Assembly: GCA_039654915.1 (NCBI GenBank)
Contig: CM077599.1
Coordinates: 77,282,001-77,346,000, forward strand
Length of the DNA stretch: 64,000 nt
Source: Aquilaria yunnanensis
Taxonomy: Eukaryota > Streptophyta > Magnoliopsida > Malvales > Thymelaeaceae
Direction: 5' to 3'
In this document: piece after piece, positions 33,391-46,211 of the stretch
Layout of the letters: each line of letters opens with the position of its first letter
Position numbering within the stretch: the stretch's first letter is position 1
Notes under the pieces: model-generated
Seen by the model: the letters and a program-made list of their open reading frames with translations, nothing else
What the model was told of the DNA's origin: nothing
Databases searched by the model: none
Translations under genes and position numbers: made by a program

Positions 33391-33597
33391 TTTTTTTGAA
33401 CATGACATATGGCGACGCCGGCGCCAGAGAAAACAGCAGTAGCAAGCTAGGGTTTTTTGTAGAGAAGAATATTTTAACTAAGGGTATTTTTGTCAATTTT
33501 TTTAATAATTTATGCCTTATATATAGAAGATTAAAGGATGAGTTAGTATGTCTAATTAGACATATGTGCACAATAAAAGAACTAGTTTTTACTATGG

Positions 33598-36500
33598 TTG
33601 TTCATGGCCGGCAATCAGGTGATCAGAAAAAAACTGCAACAATATGACGAATTTGTTCCATGATTCGTAGTATTTAAGTCTCTGATGATCCGGTCTCTTG
33701 TTTGTTTTTGTTTCTGGGTTTCATTGGTTGCTCATTTTCATTTCTTATAGTATTTCTTACTTATCGTCGGGGACGTGATGAATTACTCTTATTGGTCCGT
33801 GTTTCTGAAGAACCTTGACCATTACTTTTAAGGTTCTGATCTCAATTGCCTTCAAGGAATTTCAAATGCTTTTGGTTTTCATCTTGGTTTTTGCAGTTAG
33901 TTGTGGTTCGTGCTTCTGTTGTGATGAATTACGAATATAATTCGCATGTCAGACTTCAGAGATTGTTTTTTTCAAATAAATCAATGAGAAGGAAAATTCG
34001 TTTCAACTGAGCAGAAGCAACGCCTTCGAAAGCTTGTGTTTCTGTGTCTTTTATTTTTGGGAAATGGGCAGAGTAAAGGAGCATTGATGAGTTAGTACAG
34101 ACCTGTAATGAATTTGCGGGAATGATCGCAGCTCATTTAGAACATCTAAGGGACTGAACTCCTTTGTATGCTAGCCCAGAATTTCTTCTTTTTGCTGTTT
34201 TATACTTCGGAGGTTGTGGTTGTGATATGTTGTTCAGTAAGGAGTCGATGATGATAAAATGTAAGGCTTGTTTCTCAAAAACATTCGCAGTGGCCGCCTA
34301 AGAGCTTTCGCCTTCGCCGGGCTAGAGAGCTTGTGCTGCTTCAATCCTTCCTTGGATATCTGAGACTCCTCTTAGTTACACTATGGTTTCTGTTTATTGA
34401 TTACTGTCTTTCGCCTTTTCTATAGAAATCTGTTCTTTTTTCTGTTTTTGTTTTATTGTTTCTCTTTTATGATTAGAGTCAAAACTGCTCATAAGGATTC
34501 TGGTACTCTTCTATAGTTCTTTGTTATGGAAGATCTCATGTTACAAATCCTGAAACATTTTGGTAGACAGAAGACTGGGTTTTCCTCTTCTATAGGAAGT
34601 CTACCTGCTGACCTCGTTTTCCCATGCATAAGGATCAAATTGTGTTGCTGTGGCTCCGATTATAGATCTTTCCTGTGCACTTGGGCGTCGCGGCTTGGGT
34701 TCGCAATGCCATTTTAGCAGAATGGTTGCGGATATTGGGTTCAAGAACTCTTCATTTTCGTATGACCTCGGCTGCTGGACCAAGTATTTAATGTGGTCTC
34801 TACTTTGCAAGGGAAACTCAGTCATGATACTTGGATATTCTAATCTGCTACAAGCCTCGGTAGAAGTTTGAGCTACTGTAGAAATCCGTCAGTTTACCAC
34901 TAAGTTTACATCGAGCAGATATTGTATTTGTAATGTCTCACAGTTGTTAACAAGGCACTCGTTCTTGTATGATGTAGCCTCCGCTATTTTATTTTTCTGG
35001 TAATCCTTTTGTTTATTTTGGGTTTTGAAATTTGACATGCAAAGAAGGGGTTCGGTTTTTCCAAGTTCACAAGAAACTTCGTAACACATTTATTATGGAG
35101 TTGATTTTAATGGATCGACCTATTCAACTTTAAGGATCGACCAATTCAACTTTATGGCCTCAATCAAGTATAATACTGTGACGTATTAAATATGGTAGTA
35201 ATTTTTTAATTTCAAAAGATTTCGATTCCTTCTCTACCAACGATCTATAGATATGCTCGGACTAGCACTATTAATCATATAAACGGTGAAACATAGTATG
35301 ACGATCATGTTGGTAATAGGAGAAATGGGGATATGCATAGGCCTTTACCTATAATCCTATCTAAGTTATACAGGACTCCTGGAACCTTACACTAATTTAG
35401 TGCTAGGCTTACACAAGCTGCTCCTTAGTGGGCCTGCTAATTAATTCAATTCTTAATGTATTACTGTTTTATACTACGACTTACTATGACTGTAGATTAA
35501 TGACCATAAAAATAATACATACTTGGTACAACTGGCCAGCATTTTAAAATATGCATTCATATAAAACATGTTGTTATACACTGTGAATCCATACAAGCTA
35601 CTAATGAACATAACCAATAGTTTCATGGCATTTAACAGAGGCATAAGTTTGACACACATATATATATCATACACAAAAGTGTCATACATATGCTACACAC
35701 TGAAATCTTGGGATCCAATTCCACCTGAGCTACACTGCCAAAAAGGGATCACTACAATGTTCAGGTATTCCCTGTTCATTGTCTTTGTACAACAAAGGCC
35801 AGTAAGTCAGTATTCCAGTAATTAGGGACCTACAAAAAAGAAACTTAACAACAATGTACAATAGTAATTAACTTCTGTACACCTGATATCAAAATACTAG
35901 CAACCAGTTCTCTATTAGTTATTAGCCCCAGGTCCACTAGTATCTGTACACAAAATATGTAAGGGATGTGAGAACTAAAAGTTCTTAGTAAGGGCTATAA
36001 CCTGTAGGAAAAACAACTATATAGGACCGTGTATATTATCCATAAGGATGTCAATATATGCCTAGTGCACTTGAGCTCAAGTCATAGTGTTAGGAACTCT
36101 TATTATTGGCCAATAATTATGGAAGTAGCTAATTCTCACAATTTCTTTACCTATTTGTCCTGCAATTGAGAAGTCCAACTTGTCCATATAAATACTGCTT
36201 TGAAAGCTTCCTAGTATTTGCCAATATCTTTTATTCTATATACAGGAGTGAACTATTTGCTTATTTAGTACATATGTTAGTGGTAGCATTGTAAGGTTTC
36301 ATGAGTGGTTAAGGACACTTCCTTCTCTTAGGTCTAACCAGGTCTTAGCCTATCATGGTGACATTAGGTATTGTAGGTTACTAACCCATCATACTCACCG
36401 TAAATTAGACCATATTAAGGTCCTTTTTGCCCGTAGATACAAGTTTATAAATATATTCTTACGCACTTCATAAGCACCTCATATGCACTTCATAGTTTGG

Positions 36501-36960
36501 CTTTCTACCAAACCTAATCATGTAAGCTTCTTAAATAGCCATCAACACTCAAATCATATGCTTGTTAAATTTATCAATAATTCGACCACTTGATATACAA
36601 TAATCATAGCCAAATTTATTTAACACATAAGCATACAAACTAAATAACCCTTACCTTAGATAACTTAGTTTGCAAGCTTCAAGTACTTAGCCTTTTTGTC
36701 TCGGTTCTAGTCTCTTCCTAAAGTCTTCCTATAGTAGCTTGAGTAATTACCTATAATTGATCATTTAACAATAGGGCAAACAATTTTTTAGGCCAACAAT
36801 TAATAATTCCCACTATGATTTAAATGATTAACTTAACCCTTTTTCATGGATTTAGTCAATCAGCCCTTAACAAATCCTTTGTTCTTCTTTACTTATTGTA
36901 CTTAATTAGAAGTACTTTTTATTCATTTTTCATTATTTTCCCAGCAATTTTTCATTATCA
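33598..36960. other. No gene recognised
   Basis: Scattered short frames (for example 34526-34717, 35568-35825) have no recognisable domains. From about 35400 the sequence looks like diverged LTR or intergenic DNA. Confidence 0.35.
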
Positions 36961-36961
36961 T

Positions 36962-37967
36962 CCACTAACAGTGAAACTAACGGTGTTAGGTAGTTATTAT
37001 TAAGAAAAGAGAAGTTACCATTTAAATAAAATATACATAATGATGGAGTAAATAAGGTAATTATTATTAGGGAAGAGAGTCGTCATTTTAAATAATTTTT
37101 TATAATCATAGAATAAATAATGCCTAAAATTTTAATTATTTATGTAAAGAAAAAATCTACCATTTTCAAATGAAAATGCTAGCATTTTTGCAATTTTGAC
37201 TTATAGTATATGTGGAATTGATGTCATATATTGGCTGGAGTGGTGTCTAGAACTGTTGGTTTGGTGTCTATAACTATGATTCTGGTATTTATAACTATTA
37301 TTCTAGTGTCTAGTACTATTTTGTTTATGTCTAAGTATATTACATTGATGTAGTCTGGTGTCTAGTGCTACTATTCCAGTGTCTAGTACTACTATTTTGG
37401 TGTCTAGTACTGGTGTTCTAGGTGTCTAGTAATACTTTCTTTGTATCTAATTATGTTAGATTGATGTATAAATTTATTAATTTAGTGTCTAAGACTGATG
37501 TTCTGGTGTCTGTGACAACTTTTATGGTGTCTAATTATTTTAATTTTGTATCTAAATTTATCAACCTGATGTCTAAGAATGTAGGCAAAAATCTTAAAAA
37601 TGGTATGATTTTCTTCTTATTAATTTTAAATTCAAAATATCATAATTATCTGTAAAATATAAAATCAATATACAATTAGGGAGAGAGAGAGAGAGAAAGG
37701 AGGAGGAGGAGGAGAGAATGAAAAAGAAAAAGAATAATTAAATCAGGCTATGTTGTACTTGTTACATAAAAATTGTAAATTGTTTTAAATTATCACGATC
37801 GTGGAAAATGATTCTTATTGTTTAATGGAGATAATAAAATATGATTATCTTATTATTAATTTTAAATTTAAAATATTATAATTATCTTTCCAATTAATTA
37901 AAAAATTTAAAAGTCAAAAAGTTATCTTATCTATCTAATATTAACACCGTTAGAGTTTCATCCAGTG
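36962..37967. mobile_element. Candidate MITE-like element with inverted ends
   Basis: Left cactaacagtgaaactaacg…gtgtta (about 36972-36999) and right taacaccgttagagtttcat…ccagtg (about 37933-37967) are imperfect inverted repeats of about 25 bp. The interior is AT-rich with a run of variants of tgtctagtactattttgg (37240-37570) and a GA-rich stretch at 37680. No clear TSD was found. Confidence 0.45.
37240..37570. repeat. Short degenerate repeat of the type ggtgtctagtactattttg
   Basis: About a dozen diverged copies spaced 20-35 bp. Non-coding. Confidence 0.75.
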
Positions 37968-39809
37968 ATGCATGTCCAGCAGGATGGGCGCAAGAAATTC
38001 CCAGCAACTTCAACCATATTATAGCCCAAAATAATTAATTAAAAGCTGGAATTAAAAAGAAGAATCGGTAGATTCCATCATTCCAAAATCAACCATACCT
38101 AAGGCCCTTTCTTTTGCAAGCTTGATTTCCAAGCTTCTCTTACTTGTTTTCTCTTAACAAGCATCAAATAACCCAACGTAATAACCATTTCCAGCAACTA
38201 CAGGGTTGAAATGAAGCTTGAAAATAGGGGGAGAAAAATTAGAACTTACTTAAACAATAAACAAGAAATTTTAGCTTTGGGGAGCATAAACTTGGTTTTT
38301 ATCCATAAATTTTGCTTGATTTGTGGTCAATTTGGCTTGGTGAAAGCTTCACCCCTTCATCCATGGCGTTTTCCTAGTGGTTAAGGCTAGAATAAATGGC
38401 TCGGTTGACTTAAATAAGACATCACCGCCTTACTTTAAAAAGTCACATGCTCAGTGTCATCTTTGTACCCTTCAGTAAATTTAGGTTTGCTTGTAACACG
38501 TTTAAAAATTTAGGACCAAATCCAGTATTACGCCGAACCTGGTTTCTTTACAGATATAATTACATAGCGAGTCCCATCCTTTCAGTTATATCTGGTTTTG
38601 TCCATACTTTTCTCAAGGTTACACTTAAAGCACTTATAGACAATCTAGTCAATCCAAAATTTCACGATGATAGAGTGGTAATCACAAAAAATCGTGATGC
38701 CTCAAATTTAATATTTTTTCATGCTCTATTCAACCGTGTGATAAAAATGAGTCATTATGTGAAAATGACCAAAATGCTATTCTTTGTCCAGCCAACTTAA
38801 ATAATCAATTTTTACCTCTTTTAAGCTACTAGACCGTTTAATACCGAGACTTGGTTTGCAAATAAATTATTTAAAGTGTTAATTTGTTAAATTAACTAAT
38901 TAACTGGTTAATTAGACTTATAGCTTCGAGGGTTGTCACAAGATCAGCCACCGCTGCTCTCTTTTTTCCCAAGTGCAAGTGCAATTGCAATTGCAAACTT
39001 TACTTTTTGATTGATTCACCTGTACTAGCCATAGTTGAATTCAGAAGCCATAACCAATGCACTAATATTTTCTTGGGCATGAAGCTCAGGTTACTTCCAG
39101 TTTCTCATTTGTTACCTACCTTGATCTATTGCTAATGGTCCTTCTGCCACATGTTTATGTCTTATCCACCAAATTTCTACAATGAACCAAAATCAGAAGC
39201 TTAAAATATAACTTTTATACAAATGGGTCAGCTTCACTTTCCTTTTCCTTGAGCTTTTTACATCTCATAACATAAATGCAAATCCCAAAACATGTTGATG
39301 TAGGTGGAATGCCAGTCTATTGTCATAGTATATTTGAGCTGTAACTATACCCTTAAATAGCTCAATATGCCCTTGTCTGGCATCTACCGTGAAAAGATCA
39401 CTATAGTGGCTTCAGAAAAATTGACTACGTTTATGTTTTTCTTTTACCAATTTCAACTTCAATTGCAGTTTTACAGCCTAGAATAAAAAAAAAAAAAGTT
39501 CTCTACATATATTATTGAGATAAGAGAAGCACAAGATGTTGAAGTAGGGAAAAATTACTAGAATTAGTTCAGTTTCTTTTATTGCTTGTTGAGCTACATG
39601 TACTTATGTACATGGTCAAAGATTTTTGGTGGACCCAAATCATAAGGACCAGAGGCATGCAATAGTTGTGCTATTTCAAATGGAGAAATGTGACCCCATG
39701 CAATTTGGAAGTGGAACACCAACTAAAAATCAACCCAGTCCTCTTTATTCACAACCCCAGGAAAATGATGAAGCATTGGCTTGTTAAGAGAGAGGATTCA
39801 AAAACAGAG
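37968..39809. other. No gene recognised; possible LTR edge near 38940
   Basis: On the minus strand, tgtgacaaccctcgaagc starting at 38940 resembles the first bases of some plant Ty3/gypsy LTRs. The other end was not found, so a solo or broken LTR extending left is possible. Confidence 0.3.
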
Positions 39810-40307
39810 ATGGTGGTTAACACGTTAAGCAAACTGAGTGCAAACATGGCTACTTTCATGTTTGTTCTCTCAACCTTCAGGCGGTACCTCCCTCATCAAT
39901 TTCTGGAGTTCTTCATCATAGGTTGTTTTGGGTTAATTTGTAAGCCTTTTTAGTCCTTACTTTCAGATCAACTTCCACGAGTACTTCGGTTAGTATCTCA
40001 GGCGTAATCCAGCCTACTCTACCATAGAGTGCTACCTCAGCTCCAAGACTTTGAACCAAGCCAGAAGAGTAAAAGCTTATATACAAAAGAAAGGAGCCCT
40101 AGTGGTCTTCAATATAGAGGACTATGAGAAGGTGTATGATGTCTTTAAAGGCATCAAGATCATCTAGTGTAAGGTGAAGATTGTGGTAGATAAAGAGAAA
40201 GAAGAGGCTGTAGAGAAGAGATACTACAAGTTCACAGTTCATTAATACTACCACAAAAAGATAACCAAATCTTACATAAATAATGTACTACAAGAAGGGG
40301 AGAAGGC
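39810..40307 (+). pseudogene. AAA-ATPase 1, N-terminal half (AAA_assoc region), broken
   Basis: Start at ATG 39810 (MVVNTLSKLSANMATFMFVL…), matching the N-terminal membrane-anchor region of plant BCS1-like AAA-ATPases (AAA_assoc, PF14363; ASD/OM66 group). After a frameshift near 39920 it continues SLFSPYFQINFHEYFG, CYLSSKTLNQARRVKAYI and EKRYYKFTVH…KKITKSYINNVLQEGEKA. Stops: TAG 39991-39993, TAG 40165-40167, TAA 40243-40245. The sequence then stops at the Athila insertion and resumes in frame at 53132 (…EGEK-A-TAKKRQRKLYTN). It is a pseudogene by its own stops as well as by the insertion. Confidence 0.85.
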
Positions 40308-41778
40308 TGTAGTGAAATTTTGAAACCATTAATCCGCAAGTGCACAGTAGACGTGTAGATGGGGTGAGTGGGTATCGTTCCCACGAAGATTGATTGAATT
40401 GATTGCCAATTACCACTACTCAAAGTAAACTTTAGCTAAACAACCAAAGTTGAATGAAAATGTAGGCAACTTAAACAAATGACTAACTTAACTAATGGAA
40501 TACTATTATCCTAGAATGCAAGTATGCAATGTGAAAGTTGTAGTTTTTATCAAATCATGAAAGAACACTTCCTATGGGTTCACTACTTGTCTTGATTTGT
40601 TGGTGAACTTAGGTGAGTGAGTTAATTTTCAATGCATGTTGATAAAGTTTTTTAACTCAATCCTTACTTTTCTAAGTGAAAGAATTAATCTCTCTAATCT
40701 AAATTTAATAAGGATTTCCATCCAATTACAAGCTTAGAAAGAGGTAGTAGAGCTCCATTTACCTTTACCTAATGACTTAGACTAATTTTCCAACAAGTCC
40801 CTAGCCATTAAATTCTTCTCCTAGGTCCAATTACTTCTAATCTTTTCCAAGAGTTTAGAGGCAATTTATAGTGCAACCAATTGTGGCCTTCAACTAGCTA
40901 GCACAGTATTAAGCTCAAGAGAAGAATAAACATGCATTTGGTAGAAAACTAACATCACATAACCATGAATTCATTCAACATAATCAATCCAAGTAGCTAC
41001 ATCCATAGAAAGTGCAAAAGAAGACTACTCCACAACTAAATAAAACATAATCATGAAAGAAAACATAACAACATCCATGAAGAACTACAAGGGAGATGAA
41101 AGAGTAAACCCAAAATGGCTAGAAGCTCTTGAATCCAGAGTATCCAAGCTAGTCTCTTTGAGCACTCCAAACAATCTCCAAGTTAGCTCCAATTGTTCAC
41201 CAAGAACAAACTAAGAAAAGCTAAAAATTTACTTATGGAGAAAACTAGTTCTAGAAAGCTAAAAAATGAAGATGAAGAAGATGAAGATCCTCATTCCCTT
41301 GCTAGGTTCCAGGTTTTTCACACTTGAGGACATCCCTTTCACTTACCAAACCCATTGGATAGAATTCTTTGGGCAATAGCAAGCTTGAGTTCAAATTTGA
41401 GGTAGGGGACCACTTTCTCGGGTGATTGGCGCCTAGGTGCCAGGATGGGCATCTCTGCCGCCGCGGCGCCAAAGTGTCATGGTGCCTGGCGCCTAGGCGC
41501 TAAACGACCTTTTTCTTGGCAGAGGACTTTGTACTGTGGCGCCTGGGCCTCGCTCCTGGCGCCTATGTGCCACAATTATAATTCCCGTTGACTTTTGCGT
41601 TTCCATTTTTTCGCTCCGCTTATCCCGGTGCCATTCCAATGCTATGGTCCGCTTCTCCAACCTACAAAATAAAGGATCAAAGCAAGAATCGGCCAAAAAT
41701 ATTGAGTGGTAAGGTAGAAAATTGTGGTCAAAGTTGACAAAAAGTCAACATATTTGACCACAAAATTAACATCTATCA
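40308..41778 (-). repeat. 3' LTR of the Athila element
   Basis: 1471 bp. On the minus strand it begins TGATAGATGTTAATTTTG and ends …CACTACA. It contains a GC-rich cluster of ggcgcc/cctagg palindromes at about 41430-41580 in an otherwise AT-rich sequence. Confidence 0.95.
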
Positions 41779-41795
41779 AACTCCCCCAAACTTAG
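41779..41795 (-). other. Polypurine tract of the Athila element
   Basis: On the minus strand ctaagtttgggggagtt lies directly before the 3' LTR start. Confidence 0.85.
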
Positions 41796-43426
41796 AAAAA
41801 TGCTAGTCCCTAGCATTTATTAACATAAAAACATAAAAAAATAAAACATAGAAGCTAACAACACATGCTCAATATCATATCATAAAGCCATTCAAAGTAC
41901 AAGCTCAACTCAAGAGAAATTAAGGTAAGTAATGAAAGAAGAACTTTGTCATTAACGGTAGGTAATTGCTCGCTAAGTGTTTCACTCTTTAATCTATGGT
42001 TGCCTAATGTATCTAAAGCTTATAATGCCGCTTCATCCACAAATTTGCAAAAGGACCCAAACTACCCAAAGATTGTCCCTAAGGAATATGCATACAAATT
42101 TAAGTCCAATGACATATATAAGGTTGTACCGTGGCCGGGTTTGGTATGGACGGGAATCAGATGGAGGCCTTTTGAGGTGGAGCTAAAGAAGCAAATCAAG
42201 CATAAACACCATGGGCAATCCTAATAATCAAACCTAAAGTCCCACGCAAGGTATTTTGATTTAAAAATGCTTTTCTTGACTTCCAAGCAACAAATCAAGT
42301 AACCCCCATATGCACAATTTTGACAAAACACATGAGTGAACTCCTTTCAAATTAACAAAGTACTTCCACCTTTCCCTTTCTTTATTTATTCTTTTTGGTT
42401 TTTTTTTTTATAACGAAGGCTTTTTCATGTTGACTCGTTTAGTCTTTTTACTAATGGAAAAATAGTTTTTTTTTTTACAAAAGAATTCACCCATTCTTTA
42501 CAATTCAAACAAATGTGCATGATTTTATCCCAAGTATATTCAAACCATAGCTACATAAACTCAACGAGAAGTTCATAACCCAACATTTTCCCCCCAAACT
42601 TATTTATTGCTCACTCACACAACTTACAAATTTTTACCTCACCCAAGCCCATATATGCAATGCTCAACTTACTTCAAGGATAAGAGAGGATAAATAATAA
42701 TGGATGTGGTTCAATTATGTGGGTTAAACAACAAAAATTGCTTAAAGGCTCAAAGGGGTTCACTAAGGATTATAATAAAGGGTTAGCCATTTAGATATGT
42801 AGTTAGCCCTAAGTTGTCATTTTCATCCTTTATTTGCATGCATCAATCCGGATATGAAGAGGTCCAAAAGCAAATTAAGGAATCCATAAGCAAAACAAGC
42901 AAAACAAGCACCACTCCAATGAATGAAATAATTTATAATGCAAGTGTGCCACACAAGATCCAAAGACTCACCGGGTATAGTTTCTACCATTAATGACAAG
43001 TGAAAATCTTTCTTTACTTAACAAAATTTACAATCAAGTTGAACTTGTAAATGAATTCCTCTAATCATGATAAAGAGCATGCATTAGGTCCCTAAATGCA
43101 CATAACCTAAATGCAACTACATGTTTCTACATTTATCCACTAATGAATGCTAGGAATTAAAATGTGCAAATACTAAGCTAAATGCCATGCAAGGGAAACA
43201 ACAAAATCAACTAAGCAACTATCATGCAAAGGACTAGTTCAAGTACTCATCCACATTGTCCTCAATGTGAAAAGAAAGGAAAAGTTAGAGAGAAAGCATG
43301 AAGAATCGTACCCGAGGAGGCGGATGTTCCCGCCTCCAACTAATCCTCAGGCATGTCAGGTGCGCCGGATGACTCTCCGGCCGGTGGATGAGAATGAGGA
43401 ATGGTGGATGTGTCCTGTGGAGCAAA
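41796..43426 (-). other. Athila spacer between ORF3 and the polypurine tract
   Basis: AT-rich, no long open frame; 1.6 kb of untranslated 3' sequence. Confidence 0.6.
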
Positions 43427-44716
43427 CTAAGAGAAATGAGGATAAAAAGGGGGAGGATGGTTGAGTGGGTGAGGGGTATACCACGGGTGGGCGGAAGGAT
43501 GGAGGTGAGGCGGGATTTGTGGGAAGGGTGGATAGTCAGGCGGAAGGTCGGGGTTTTGTTGCATGGCCGCCCACTTGACTTGGGCCGAAATCATCTCTGT
43601 GCACCCGGCCAAAAGTGAATATCCCACCCGAGCCTCCATAGTAAAGGAGGTGAAGCGCTCTTCCAAGTGATCAACTCGTGAAATTACTTCGTCCCGAAAC
43701 CCGCCAATAGCGAGATGGATCTTGTTGAGGGCGATGGCGAGGGCTTCATTAGAAGCATGAGCAGGATCAATGAGTGGTTCCTCCTGTGGTGGTGCTTCTC
43801 CCTCTGGGCCTAGGTCATGGGCCTCTTTCTCTTCTTCTTGGTGCTCCTCGACCTCTTCGCCCCCCGCCGCCTCAAAACCATGTAGCTTGCTCAAGGAGAA
43901 GTCCATGGGTTTAGGAGCAAAGATGAGTGGGTCCTCCGGGTAATGAACTCCGGCATCCGCCAAAAGCTCCATGATCAACTGTGGGAACGGGAGGTTACCT
44001 CTCTTTGTTCTTGCTGCCCGACTGATGTTTTGTGCTATTTGCGCTCCCACGTCAATTTGTTGGTTGGCGGCAATCCAAAAGAGGACTTGACCCCGGTCCG
44101 GAGTCACATGAGACAGATGAGTAGACGGTATGAGCCTAGAGTTGATGAAGTAATGCCACACCTTCATCTCTGGCTTGAGGAAGGATGAAGCAAAATGGAT
44201 CTTCCTCTCGGGGTCATCCTTGCTATGAGTCCAAGGAACAACCTGCCCATATATCCAAGTTGTCATCCAATCAAAGCCGCCATCCCTAGGAGGGTTTCCG
44301 ATCTCGGGATTGATCTGCAGGTGGTTGTTGATATCGCTTGGTGCAATGTTCACAGTCCTCTCTCGAACTATTACCGTCTTGGCCGAATGGTGTTTGGGTT
44401 GGGTGGCACTCAAATTGGCATAGAACTCCGCCACGAGTGTTCGGGAGATCATGGTGCGTGGTGTAATGCACCATGTCCTCCAAGCTCTCCACTCCACCAC
44501 CGCTAAGATTCCGGCATTCTCCGGTGCTTCAAGATCAAATCCTCTCTCAATGGTGAATTTCTTTTTCACAAAGCCCTCAACAAAGCCCTCAAAGAGTTCT
44601 TTGGCCTTCTTGTTGACAAAGCGGCAGTACTCCATGGCCGGCTTTTGGGCATGCTCTACCCGCGCCATCTTGCCCTTTCCTTTGTCGGTGCTCTTTCCTT
44701 TGAAGATTCTTGGTGC
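43427..44716 (-). CDS. Athila ORF3 (env-like position), putative plant transposon protein domain, intact
   Basis: An open frame of about 430 codons read from MAPRIFKGKSTDKGK (44716); the frame extends upstream to 44743, but this ATG starts a basic N-terminus typical of these ORFs. The central region (LVAEFYANLSA…, VIVRERTVNIAPSDINNHL, …VWHYFINSRLIPSTHLSHV) matches the 'putative plant transposon protein' domain (PF20167, Transposase_32) found in Athila ORF3. The C-terminus is acidic, then Pro/His-rich (…PPFPQIPPHLHPSAHPW). No clear signal peptide or transmembrane span is seen, so an envelope role is not supported by sequence. It is the only uninterrupted gene of the element, while gag-pol has eight stops. 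Confidence 0.8.
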   Translation of the reverse strand, partial: APRIFKGKSTDKGKGKMARVEHAQKPAMEYCRFVNKKAKELFEGFVEGFVKKKFTIERGFDLEAPENAGILAVVEWRAWRTWCITPRTMISRTLVAEFYANLSATQPKHHSAKTVIVRERTVNIAPSDINNHLQINPEIGNPPRDGGFDWMTTWIYGQVVPWTHSKDDPERKIHFASSFLKPEMKVWHYFINSRLIPSTHLSHVTPDRGQVLFWIAANQQIDVGAQIAQNISRAARTKRGNLPFPQLIMELLADAGVHYPEDPLIFAPKPMDFSLSKLHGFEAAGGEEVEEHQEEEKEAHDLGPEGEAPPQEEPLIDPAHASNEALAIALNKIHLAIGGFRDEVISRVDHLEERFTSFTMEARVGYSLLAGCTEMISAQVKWAAMQQNPDLPPDYPPFPQIPPHLHPSAHPWYTPHPLNHPPPFYPHFS

Positions 44717-44743
44717 CATTGTTCCTACACCTAGCAATAACAT

Positions 44744-46211
44744 ATATATAAAAATCTCATAACTAAAATGAAAGGCACATATAGTGAATCAAATACCTCC
44801 ACCCTCCAAGATAAAAGTCTACATCACTACACACATCTGCAATCAATCACTTTGGACGAATTATACACCTCAAGGCATGAATTTATTTAGGCAAAAAGGC
44901 TTATCATGAACTTGTTGCAAAATATGGCATACCAACTTCACAAAGCTACCGGCACTAACAAATGTGCATCTAATCAAATATGGGGGCTTAAACCATTATC
45001 TATGCACTACCTAGATGCAACTTGAACTAATATGTCTAGCCAATTAAGCTCACATGTGAAGAGGTGAGTCCATGAACATGGTATGAACAAAACAAGTCAT
45101 GATGGCATAGCAAAAGTTCCACGATTTTTCATCAATTAAACAAGCATCCGGGTGCAAATGAAAGGTTCAACCATATACTATGCAACACCTAGATGCAATA
45201 AAAGCAAAGAACTAATGCCAAGAACACGCACATAAAGCCACATTATGCTTCGAAAGCCCATATGGTGAAATCACCCAAACTCATGTTCTTGATTTTCCGG
45301 AAAACTTGCAAGCTCAAATTCTTACAATGTAGCTCAAATTACTCACAATTCTTGTTAGACCCATTCATTATAAGGTAGAAGCAAGCAGTTACAACAACCA
45401 AATCATCAAGAACATGCATCAAACAAGATTCACCATTAAAATTTCGTGGGTCTCCATGGGTGAGGTTTTCAAGCCATGATTTTGGTGCTAAATTGCTGTT
45501 TTTAAGCATAGAATCTCTTACCCATCAACAACAATCCAACAACAAGCGAAAATCCACACAAAATCAACACAAACCACCATTTTTGCCCAAATTCGCACAT
45601 ACACCAATCCACATGATTTCAAGGATTTCAAGCAAGAAAATTGAAGAGAGAATGATGTAAATCACTTACTTGATCCTCGTTTGTGAGAAATCGACAAGAA
45701 AAATGAGTCGTGGAGTGCAAGGAATGGTTAGGGTTCGAAGGTGGAAAGGTTTAGAGAGGGAATGTTTTGTGCGTGTGCAGGTGAATTGGGGAAAATAGGG
45801 TTTAAAAACGCCTATTGCGCGTCTGGCGCTTAGGCGCCAGAAGAGGCTTCTCTGGCGCCGCGGCGCCCAGCAAAGTTTGGCCCCTGTGTGTTTTTTCGCC
45901 TCCTGGCGCTGCGGCGCCCATGCTCGCGCACATATTCTTCCCTTTGGCCTTCAATTTTTCTATTTTGTTCAATCTTACCCTTAAGTTTAATTTTCACCAA
46001 AATGCATGCACGAAAAATTTCCAAAGTATTGATTTTTTCACTCTTCTTTCCACCTACAAAAATCATAAAATTGTTTCCCATTATTCAAGATAAAAATGCA
46101 ATGACTCTTAAATTGACAAAACATTATCTAAATGCAATGAAAAAATGGAGTGCCTCCCGAAAAGCGCTAAATTTAGTGTCTTTAGCTAGACAACTTCCCT
46201 TTTGTGGTAAA
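44744..46211 (-). other. Athila spacer between pol and ORF3
   Basis: No long open frame. At 45818-45930 it holds a GC-rich cluster of ggcgcc/gcggcgcc motifs like the one in the LTRs. Confidence 0.6.

Larger units (their letters stand above)
32253..33597. mobile_element. Dispersed repeat element with palindromic 3' end ending CTAG
   Basis: Bounded by direct repeats gtttttactatgg (32253-32265 and 33585-33597). Near the left end lies acatatgtctaattagacat and near the right end the perfect 18-bp palindrome TATGTCTAATTAGACATA followed after 17 nt by CTAG then T. The last about 180 bp are shared with two shortened copies near 54620-54773 and 55360-55500. Palindrome plus CTRR-T recalls a Helitron 3' end, while the long direct repeat and paired end motifs recall a Mutator-like element; I cannot decide. 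The interior holds two tandem arrays. Confidence 0.6.
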
